A stretch of 64,000 nt of DNA from Neurospora tetrasperma FGSC 2508 (taxonomy: Eukaryota; Ascomycota; Sordariomycetes; Sordariales; Sordariaceae). Below, one piece after another: positions 57,401 to 64,000 of the stretch; the first letter of the stretch is position 1; each line of letters starts with the position of its first letter. The notes beneath the pieces are model-generated. The model did not search any database. It was not told the DNA's origin and saw only the letters and a list, made by a program, of their open reading frames with translations. The DNA lies in the NCBI RefSeq assembly GCF_000213175.1, contig NW_009799099.1, forward strand, positions 3,698,641 to 3,762,640, read 5' to 3'. A program made the position numbers and the translations under genes.

Positions 57401-58240
57401 CTCGCTGCCTGAGCCACTACCCTCGGACTCTTCATCGTCTGAACCCTCTTCGCCCTCCGAACTGAAACCGTCCCATTCTACCACTTCCGGCACAGGAATG
57501 ACTGCGGGAGCTTGCGATGATGTAAAGTTGTGCTTCGTTTTCACACCTCCTCTCTTTTGTCTCTTGGCAAGTATTGGGCGTCCTGACTCGTCGACCTCTA
57601 AGGGGCGCTTGAGACCAGCACCGACTGGTACTGGCAGGCTTGTTGACGTTGTCGTCGCTTGTACTGGTGTAGGCTCGCTTGTTTCCGCTGGCGCGCTCTT
57701 TGGCTTCTCGACTGCCGAGTCCTGCTCATCTTCCGAGCCCTCCGAATCCTCGTCGACCGTGGGTTTAGGCTTTGGTACTGGTGCACCTTCCTTCACCTCT
57801 CGCTTTTCATAAAGTTTCTTGGCCGCCTCCTTCTCTGTTATAAGTCCAGCTTTTGCTTCCTTGACAAGTTGGCTGAGCTCCTCCTTTTTGGTCAATTTTG
57901 TCTGGCCAAGTGATTTTGTGCTTGAGAATAGGGAGGTGTCAATCTTGTTGGCGGCAAGCTTGGCCAGGAGTTCGCGGTTCTCGTCCTTCCTGAGCTTTGT
58001 GTCGATGTACTTTTCGAGTCTCTTGGCCTTCTTGCTGCTGACCTTGACGCCCGCAGGCCTCAATTCCTCCCGTAGCTCGGTCTTCTTCTTTTCGGCATCC
58101 GTGGTGGTTTCCTGTCCGGGAGCGATCTCGAGGACGTTGGTGTCTTCGGGGTCTTGTGTTCCCTTACTCCTCGACCGCTGGCGATCAAGCTGCTTGCGCT
58201 TGCGCTGACGCGGCACGAACTTCCCGCCTATGGCAACCAT
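54449..58240 (-). CDS. dhr1: DEAH-box RNA helicase DHR1/ECM16 (DHX37)
   Basis: Intronless, 1263 aa from the ATG at 58240 (MVAIGGKFVPRQRKRKQ); the frame extends 31 codons upstream but only to a GTG. The N-terminal 430 residues are basic and then strongly acidic (long Glu/Ser/Asp tracts about 280-370). The helicase core has motif I GATGSGKTTQ (near 433), II DEAHERS (near 535), III SATLRVEEF (near 576) and the RecA2 motif QRAGRAGRTGPG. HA2 and OB-fold regions follow, with YIPENQAIP and FAHDPTESWCDSHFVRFK. The acidic insert inside the core (DIDFGDVEDDRN..., about 680-740) is typical of DHR1. The enzyme dismantles U3 snoRNA from the SSU processome during 18S maturation in the nucleolus. Other DEAH helicases (Prp2/16/22/43) lack this N-terminal part. 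Confidence 0.93.
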   Translation of the reverse strand: MVAIGGKFVPRQRKRKQLDRQRSRSKGTQDPEDTNVLEIAPGQETTTDAEKKKTELREELRPAGVKVSSKKAKRLEKYIDTKLRKDENRELLAKLAANKIDTSLFSSTKSLGQTKLTKKEELSQLVKEAKAGLITEKEAAKKLYEKREVKEGAPVPKPKPTVDEDSEGSEDEQDSAVEKPKSAPAETSEPTPVQATTTSTSLPVPVGAGLKRPLEVDESGRPILAKRQKRGGVKTKHNFTSSQAPAVIPVPEVVEWDGFSSEGEEGSDDEESEGSGSGSEEEGSEEEEEGEEKEESGEEDGSEEDEEGSEDDSEDDDSAEESDEDMEDAEEDKKAKSSAFKAWAHQARNEALGYKPAESNILEIPKPANFTPRPIEQEPLPIELQPTKNDSRKAFAVVVTRTPEIQETRFRLPVVAEEQKIMEAIHDNDIVIICGATGSGKTTQVPQFLFESGYGVPDGPTPGMIGVTQPRRVAAVSMSKRVGEEMGDYSHVVSYQIRFEGTVDSKTAIKFMTDGVLLREAAIDIALRKYSAIIIDEAHERSVNTDILIAMLSRVVKLRRELAEEDPTIKPLKLIIMSATLRVEEFTQNSNLFHTTPRIIEVEGREHAVTMHFAKKTNHDYVDEAFRKICRGHRKLPPGGMLVFMTGQGEIAQLSKRLKARFGGGMNTASTTKVRISAKEAPMEVEDIDFGDVEDDRNINDRDDDDISIASDEEEDKEFEIEDQESGTGPLKMHILPLFSLLPTKEQMKVFEPPPEGHRLVILATNVAETSLTIPGIKYVFDTGRSKERKYDPVSGVQSFEIGWISKASAKQRAGRAGRTGPGHCWRLYSSAVYERDFPEFSEPELLRMPIEGVVLQLKSMNLQHVVNFPFPTPPPRESLIKAEKLLTYLNAISQTGQVTPIGSTMSIFPLSPRFARILLIGHLHDCLPYTVALVAGLSAGEIYIPENQAIPAAAVQEAKKNDAGGSDDEDDSRAVTFRTTEDVLADDRRAKICAAFNAVHKNFCYLDDKSDAIKLLQVVGEFAHDPTESWCDSHFVRFKVLKEIKQLQKQLIDLLRTNIPAFANLSVPDTLDPPSQKQVQALKQMVAAGFIDQVAIRADKAPTPPEMYRKPKRAIDVPYLPLIPLEGEDGRKLELEEKLVYIHPSSPLAHLSVDECPDYIVYAYLQKAGNTGADGQKRAKTRMHALTDLTAGQLASLAKGTPLITYGKPIKEVKGSESKDGKEREVWVVPYLRAEGQGGMGWPLPARKVKQRKVAGQGWIVE

Positions 58241-58707
58241 GTTGTTGTTTTGTTGGGTGTGCTCGGAGCGAGCAGTGACGGCAGAAATGAGGGCCGGTGT
58301 CGCGACGGCAGAATGCAACGAACTGAATGTCACTAAGTACCCTGAAGATTTGAAGATTAAATCTTGTCCGCCTGGCAGAATTTCTGCGCTAAATGTGGCA
58401 CCCCACGTTTTGGGGGCCTGTGAGGGTCCAGGACAGTAACTGAAGTAACCCAGCTACAGTGCGCGTACAGTTTGCTATGTTTCGCGGGTCCATCCTGAAC
58501 CTCTGCAGCCCAGCCCACTCCGGCTCCATCAACAAACATCACGATGGAGTCCCGAGTCTAACCTCTGAATATGTAGAGACATCAGAGAGTACTATCCTAC
58601 CAGAAGTACCGAAGCCGAAGTTATCCCCCTACGGTCTTATCCTTCGAGACACACGCAGTTTTTCGAGTCTTGCAACTGTCCATACTTCACCACGTCCAGA
58701 ACTCACC
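58241..58707. promoter_or_regulatory. Divergent promoter region DHR1 / PAC3
   Basis: About 470 bases between divergent starts. A plus-strand frame from 58459 runs in frame into PAC3, but it has no PAC3 homology before 58708 and I treat it as 5' UTR. Confidence 0.5.
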
Positions 58708-59212
58708 ATGTCTGAGGACGCAGTCAGGCAAGAGCCATTCCCGTCACCTTCCAGGCAGGCAACTGGGCTTGTCAACGGAGTGGAAACTGAGGTTTCATCA
58801 ATGAACTTCTCGGACAAGATCATGGTCACCATTTCTCAAGGTGGGCGCCTTGCTCAGTGGGTAGGTTCAAGAGCGCCCGAACGCCATCCCACTTACAATC
58901 TACTGACATACCATGTTTTAGGTCCAAGTACAACTAGCCGCACCTTCTTCAGCGTCAGTAGACATGGCTCTTCCTGGCGCCGGTAGCCTGTTACCATCAG
59001 AACATTTAACAGCAACGACTCTTCTTGGAGGTGGAAATGCGGAGAGGGAGACCATGGGCCAGCTTTATGCCAGTCAAATTGCCAGTCTCCTGACTCTGCG
59101 CAATCCCAATGAGCAGCGGTCTTTGTTGCTTGGTTTGGGCCTGGAGAAGGTCGACACCACTACTAGTGACTCCTTCTATGACGTGGTCGAGTTGGTACAA
59201 CAAGTCCTCTGA
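58708..59212 (+). CDS. pac3: Proteasome assembly chaperone 3 (PAC3)
   Basis: Two exons, 58708-58860 and 58922-59212, encode 147 aa. The 61-nt intron (GTAGGT, branch TACTGAC, TAG) rejoins GGRLAQW|VQVQLAAP, a beta-hairpin typical of PAC3/Poc3. The domain starts at NFSDKIMVTIS, continues with the strand pair above, and ends with the helix ASQIASLLTLRNPNEQRSLLLGLGL, where the NPNE..RSLLLGLGL segment is the family signature. PAC3 with PAC4 acts in early assembly of the 20S alpha ring in the cytosol. In-frame codons reach back to 58459, but the ATG at 58708 gives the usual PAC3 length. Confidence 0.87.
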
Positions 59213-59904
59213 TAGTAAATGTCATGGAGCGAACGATATCTCGCAGTAACAAGTTCGAGTTGGAGCTATCGCGGTGAGCAGTTCTGGTGAAGCGAGGAGT
59301 AGGAACCGAATGTGTGGTTATCGGGAATGAGCATGTTCGCAACTCGGTGGATGCCCCTGTGGTCGGCTGAGAATATGTAAGTGAGGGCTGGTCTGTCTTA
59401 AGGCGGGTTCTGGGAAGACAGGGAAACAATGGCTGGGCTGTTGACCAGTTTAATCCTGGAGGTGTAGAACACAGAACAATGGAGGGTAGTGAGCCCGATC
59501 TTGCAGCAACACAAAAGATGTGTGTCAAACAAAAAGCGACTCCAGGCAGATCGACAATTTCGGGCAAGGATCCAACAGGATGATAGGATGATGTTGAAGG
59601 CAAGAGGGGCTCAAGTGGACGAGCTGAGGGACAAGGCTTAGCCATAGACCCTAACCCTGTTGGATGAAGCGGAAATATGTGGCTTGTGGAACTGGCAGGC
59701 TGGCCTTGGCACACAACAATTGCTGAGGAACGGTGTGGCTTGCGTGCGTGGTGCGGCTCAAGCCCGGAGCTTGGACCACCACTTGTGCCCACCAAAAAAA
59801 ATACACAGCCCTAAATTTGACTTGTACGAGACCCGTGAAGCGTCTCTTAGAAGCATCAACCGACGTCGACAGAACGAGCTTCATCGGCACCACCAGCAGA
59901 CAAC
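59213..59904. promoter_or_regulatory. PAC3 3' UTR and RPL28 promoter region
   Basis: About 690 bases between tandem plus-strand genes, including the telomere-like box at 59648-59658. A 210-codon minus-strand open frame (59163-59795) has no recognisable domain and overlaps the PAC3 3' end; I do not accept it. Confidence 0.5.
59648..59658 (+). promoter_or_regulatory. Telomere-like box ACCCTAACCCT upstream of RPL28
   Basis: Located 247 bp upstream of the RPL28 ATG, in gene orientation. Ribosomal protein promoters of many fungi contain AACCCTAA-type boxes bound by Tbf1-like factors; here the role is inferred from motif and place only. Confidence 0.55.
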
Positions 59905-60852
59905 ATGGTATGGCAATTGCTGCACGACTATCGCAGGACGAAACGCTGATTCAGTCATCATGTAGCCTACTCGGTTTTCCAAGACAAGAAAGCACCGCGG
60001 ACATGTAAGCGCCCCCTCGAACTTTGTCGTCGCCGATCCGACAGATGACTGACTGGAGTGATTTTATAGGTTTCCGCCGGTAAGGGGTATGTCGCCAACC
60101 GATCGACTGACCGATAAACACGAACAAGTATTGACAGCATTATTCCAGCCGTGTCGGCAAGCACAGAAAGCATCCAGGGTACGTACCGCCGCTTCTGCAG
60201 ATTCGAAGTGGGAAAACCATGATGCTAACAATGGGAACAGTGGTCGTGGTATGGCCGGTGGTCAGGTATGCCGATAGAAACTCCAACGACTCGATCTCGA
60301 AAACACGCGATACTAACCCGACGATAAGCACCACCACCGTACCAACCTCGATAAGTGTACGCAACCCCGAAAATAAACGGTCGGCGCATGTTGGAGGGCG
60401 CATGGTTCAACCTCACTTCTCCGACATGCGACCAGGCCTTGCCCCTCGATATAATGAAAATAAACGCTGACGATGACGGATAGACCATCCTGGTTACTTC
60501 GGTAAGGTCGGTATGAGGCACTTCCACCTCCTCCGCAACCACCAGTGGGCCCCCATCCTCAACATTGAGAAGCTCTGGACTCTTGTCCCCGCTGAGGCCC
60601 GCGAGAAGTACGTCTCTGGTGCCGCCACCGAGACTGCTCCCGTCATCGACCTCCTCTCCCACGGCTATGCCAAGCTCCTCGGCAAGGGTAAGAACAAGCA
60701 ATTGCAAAGAAACACCCCCGAGAATGCCCGTCTAACAACCCATTCTAGGCCGTCTCCCCCAGGTCCCCATCGTCGTCCGTGCCCGCTACGTCTCCGCCGA
60801 GGCTGAGCGCAAGATCAAGGAGGCCGGTGGTGTCATTGAGCTCGTTGCTTAA
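59905..60852 (+). CDS. rpl28: 60S ribosomal protein L28 (uL15, L27a)
   Basis: Eight coding exons close to 149 aa: 59905-59907 (ATG alone), 59966-60004, 60070-60086, 60149-60178, 60241-60265, 60329-60356, 60484-60687 and 60749-60852. All introns are GT-AG (GTATGG, GTAAGC, GTATGT, GTACGT, GTATGC, GTACGC, GTAAGA). The spliced product begins [20 protein letters not shown], passes through the Gly/His-rich loop [20 protein letters not shown] and the core [18 protein letters not shown], and ends with [11 protein letters not shown], as in eukaryotic uL15. uL15 lies near the peptidyl-transferase region of the large subunit and is essential. Codons are strongly C-ending, as expected for high expression. 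The seven introns fall in the first two-thirds of a 450-nt coding sequence, unusually dense. Confidence 0.95.
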
Positions 60853-61594
60853 ATTCTGAATGCGGCATGATATATTCAAGGACTGGCGATTTGGCATTAC
60901 GGTACGAGGGAAACCGGAAACGAACCCGATGGTCATGGATCGAACAGTCGGACAGACGAACAACGACAAGATTCGGTCCCGGAGTCCTGGATGGGTCAGA
61001 GGTGGTTGAAAATCTCAGCGCCTCGTCTGCAGCATTTAGGGAAATGGCAGTTCATTTGCATCGCAACATTGGGTCCGGGATCTCGTTCACAACCGTGCCA
61101 TGCTGCAGACTGGCGAACTCGGGTGGTCCCGAGAGGGTAACCCGGGCCGCGGCTGCGTCGCAAACTGCTGATTCAGGGGCAAGTAACGAATAAATGAAGG
61201 CCTATGCCCGACGGTCGGTTGATCTCATCTATGAGCATTTCCTTGGCCATTGTGAAGTTGAACATTCGTCTAGTAGCCCACTCCCAGCAGACTGGATTTG
61301 TTTGTCCTGTCGTCACGTCATGAGATCCCCAGTGTGAGGCCGTTATATGCCTTTGTCTGTTACCATCGGTCTGTGATGTTACCCGGCCCTAATTCGGACA
61401 AGTCCGCATGATGTAAGTCGCATTGTTGCACTTGAACCAATACATGTTGAGAATCATGAACCAAAACACACTAGCACCAGCCTCTGTTGACGTCCGCTTT
61501 CCCCGCTTCATACTACATGGTACTTGAGAACAGTTTCCCCTCTTGATAGCCGCCTCATCCCGACACATCTCATCTCTCGATAAAGTTGTCCGCC
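60853..61594. promoter_or_regulatory. RPL28 3' UTR and cyclase-gene upstream region
   Basis: About 740 bases between tandem plus-strand genes. An open frame at 60867-61193 lacks similarity to anything I know and sits in the RPL28 3' region; not accepted. Confidence 0.5.
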
Positions 61595-62274
61595 ATGGCT
61601 GGAAGTTCAGCAGCGATCAAGCTTAATGAAAACGGGATTCCAGACTTCGACGCTCTCCCACTTCGAAAGGGTGATCCCAAGTACTCCGCCTGGGGTTTAT
61701 ATGGAGATGAAGACGAGTTGGGAACTCTGAACAGGCTTACCGACGAGCGAGTTGCCGAAGCAGCAAAGAATGAGATCAAGACTGGTTTGAGGTGCGATTT
61801 ATTTCTCGACCTTTTCATTTACTCCTTCGGCCTCATCATTTACGTCTAACCGCCAACAACCGACCATCAGAATCTCCCTAAATTGGCCACTCAACGCCCA
61901 AAAAGACTCGGGCTTCTTCAACCGCAAGCTCTTCCACCAAGACCTCTTCGCCAAACCGCCGCGGTGCGTCAACGACGACATTTGGACCTTCAACACGCAG
62001 GTGTCCAGTCAGTGGGATGGGTTGAGACACTATGCTTATCAGAAGGCGAAGAAGTTCTACAATGGAGTGACGATGGAGGATATTCATGCGGAGGGAAGTG
62101 AGGTTAATGGGATACAGGGTGAGTGGTGTGTTTTTTTTTCTTTTTCGTCATCTTTTTCAACGTAGTAGTTAGTCATGAGTTTGGTTTCAGGTCATGCATG
62201 CATGCATGGATGGTGACGACGACGACGATGACGACGACGACAAAGGAGGGTTTTGGCGACGACCAGGACGAGAT

Positions 62275-62311
<37 letters not shown>

Positions 62312-63219
62312 GTGATGCTAACATGAAAAACAGCATGGGCACAAAAAGGCATAGTAGGCCGTGGCATCCTCGTCGACCACCACTCCTGGCGTCTGGAGCA
62401 GATTATTAGTAAGAAGCCGAACCCGGATCCGAGACTAGTCAACTTTGACCACTTTGCTACCACGCCCATTCCTCTCGAGGATATACACGCTTGTTTGGAA
62501 AGTCAGGGAACGGAGATCAAGTTTGGGGATATTCTGTTTATTCGGTCTGGTAAGGTGTTCTTCTAGGTTACCCCTTTGCCTTTGCCTTTTCTTTCCCTCC
62601 ATATCATCATCCACCATCTTCTTATTTCCCTTCCTTCCTCATCCCCTCCTCTCCTCCCTCCCCCTTTCCCTTTTTAGTCACTTTCCTTTGTCTCGCCTTC
62701 TATCTACCTACTAACTCTCTCTCTCTCTCAAAAAAAAAAGGCTGGATCCAAACCCACCAAACTCTCTCCTCCACCTCCCCCTCCCTCCTCTCCTCCCATC
62801 AATCCCATAACCCCCCTTCTTTTTGCGGTCTGGAACCCTCTGTCCCGCTCTTCCAATTCCTTTGGTCCAACTTCTCCGCCGTAGCAGGCGACCAGCCTTC
62901 TCTCGAGTGTTGGCCTCCTCTCGCCACCCGTGACCCCGTGAACTACGGGGATGAGTTGAGTCTGCACGAAGTGATGCTAGCGGGGTGGGGGATGCCGATC
63001 GGCGAGCTGTTTGATCTTGAGGAGTTGGCGAGGGAATGTAGAGACAGAAAGAGGTGGAGTTTTTTTGTTGTGAGCGAGGTGTGCAATGTGAAGGGTGGGG
63101 TTGCTAGGTAAGCTCATTTGTTTTGTTTTTTTCTTGACTCTCTGCGGAAGCGCGAGATGATGAGTGTTTTACTAATAGATCGGGTTGTTAGTCCTCCTAA
63201 CGCTTTGGCGATCTTTTGA
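61595..63219 (+). CDS. Fungal cyclase-family (KynB-like fold) protein
   Basis: Five exons, 61595-61791, 61871-62118, 62334-62549, 62741-63107 and 63192-63219, encode 351 aa. Donors are GTGCGA, GTGAGT, GTAAGG and GTAAGC. Sequence landmarks of the putative-cyclase family: KYSAWGLYGDEDELGTLNRLTDE (residues about 29-51), RISLNWPLNAQ, FNTQVSSQWDGLRHYAYQ (about 107-124), GRGILVDHHSW, ILFIRSGW and the ending GGVASPPNALAIF. Bacterial relatives are kynurenine formamidases using H-x-G-T-H-x-D-x-x-x-H. Here that motif reads Q-V-S-S-Q-W-D-G-L-R-H, so two His are Gln. The substrate is therefore unclear and it may not be a formamidase. The Ser-rich stretch after IRSGWIQTHQT is a local insert. Intron 2 contains several microsatellites. 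Confidence 0.87.
62193..62308. repeat. Three microsatellites inside a cyclase-gene intron
   Basis: Within the 215-nt intron 2 lie a CATG repeat (62193-62208), an imperfect GAC repeat (about 62214-62241) and a perfect AG repeat of 14 units (62281-62308). A competing TTTCAG acceptor sits at 62185-62190, just before the first repeat. Confidence 0.8.
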
Positions 63220-64000
63220 GGATGAAGGCTTGGATGGTTTATGGTGGATATTATGCCGGGTTTCTATAGGGATGATTTCATCGGCGGTAATGCTTTACGG
63301 GGAGGAGAAAGGATTGGGATAGAGTGTCCTGCTCTGAATATAAAGATATAATCTAAGAATGCGAGACACTCATAATCGTCTTGCTCGAATATTGGTTGTG
63401 AAGGAATTCATAGGAATGATCATGACTTAGGTGTGCTCCTTCACAGCTAAGTTGAATTATATCTTCGTGGGAGGCTACCAAATGATTGAAAGAAGCATCC
63501 ATCATGAGACCATGTTCACCATTTACCAGTACGTAAATAAGTATCTAGTCAGTCGCTGAGGTATGTAAACTCGCTAAACGCACTAGCAAAATCCTTCTCA
63601 GTAGAGAGGAGAGCATCCATTCGATACTCATTCGTATTTCCATTCCCCGCCAACATGTAGGGAAGTAGATGACTACAATCAGTCAAGCCCTGAATGTGAC
63701 ACCGTTCAATAACACGTCTTCGTTCAGTCACGCCGTGTCCCTCTTTCCTTTGCTCCCACAGAACTCCTATGAAACCTTCGCTCAATTCCCTGACGTAGTT
63801 CCGTATCCTGACGCCATTTAAGAACTATACCCTCATAAAAACAGAAAAAATTAGCATCCTTTGAATCGATTGGCGTGGTGATTACGATCGCTTGCGGTCA
63901 CTCAACGTTAAACCGACCAAGTCAGCATCTGATACCTTCGGATATATACGACAGGCCAGACGCAAGAAGAAGTGCTAAAGGAAGGGGGGGGGGGGGGGGG
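63220..64000. other. Terminal intergenic region
   Basis: About 780 bases after the cyclase gene. Only short open frames without similarity occur. A homopolymer G-run closes the window. Confidence 0.5.
63984..64000 (+). repeat. Poly-G run at the window edge
   Basis: At least 17 consecutive G residues reach the right edge; the run may continue outside. It could be a genuine homopolymer (G-quadruplex-prone) or a sequencing/assembly boundary. Confidence 0.85.

Noticed and set aside
59163-59795. 210-codon minus-strand open frame between PAC3 and RPL28
   Set aside because: No recognisable domain, overlaps the PAC3 coding end, and occupies the RPL28 promoter.

Overview
The window is nuclear DNA of a filamentous ascomycete, most likely Neurospora or a close Sordariaceae relative. 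Introns are short (mostly 50-215 nt), with GTRNGT donors, CTRAC branch sites and YAG acceptors. Coding regions carry poly-Gln, poly-Asn and Ser-rich tracts. I also recognise typical Neurospora genes: leu-5 (mitochondrial leucyl-tRNA synthetase), formate dehydrogenase and uL15/RPL28. There are no operons, CRISPR arrays, insertion sequences or recognisable transposons. This is an ordinary gene-rich euchromatic arm with about 21 protein genes. I assembled the exon structures by hand from splice consensus, frame closure and protein family fit.

Layout. 0-9 kb: the tail of an unknown gene, a NIF/FCP1-type HAD protein, RRP36 (rRNA processing), COQ8 (ubiquinone kinase-like) and ESS2/DGCR14 (splicing). 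10-14 kb: a membrane-anchored RING protein, the checkpoint clamp subunit HUS1 and an odd tRNA-like Pol III gene. 14-26 kb: SEC16 and the flippase NEO1, divergent around a 1.6-kb shared promoter. 26-42 kb: genes for mostly mitochondrial proteins (AIM32, the release-factor methyltransferase MTQ1, CYC2, leu-5), with an amino acid permease of the LAT type and cytosolic formate dehydrogenase. A perfect 42-bp inverted repeat lies between AIM32 and MTQ1. 42-45 kb holds no convincing gene. 44.8-50.4 kb: a giant sacsin-like (GHKL ATPase, DUF3684) protein ending in an HExxH motif. 51-64 kb: an MMTAG2-like RS protein, MED6, DHR1/ECM16, PAC3, intron-dense RPL28 and a fungal cyclase-family enzyme.

The genes are unrelated housekeeping functions: ribosome biogenesis and translation (RRP36, DHR1, RPL28, LEU-5, MTQ1), mitochondrial redox chemistry (COQ8, AIM32, CYC2), secretion (SEC16, NEO1) and transcription or splicing (MED6, ESS2, MMTAG2). 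The observations most worth following are the GHKL ATPase plus HExxH protein, the 42-bp hairpin, the tRNA-like gene without an orthodox anticodon arm, the string of micro-exons in RPL28, the start-codon-only first exons of RPL28 and FDH, and identically placed telomere-like boxes upstream of RPL28 and CYC2.
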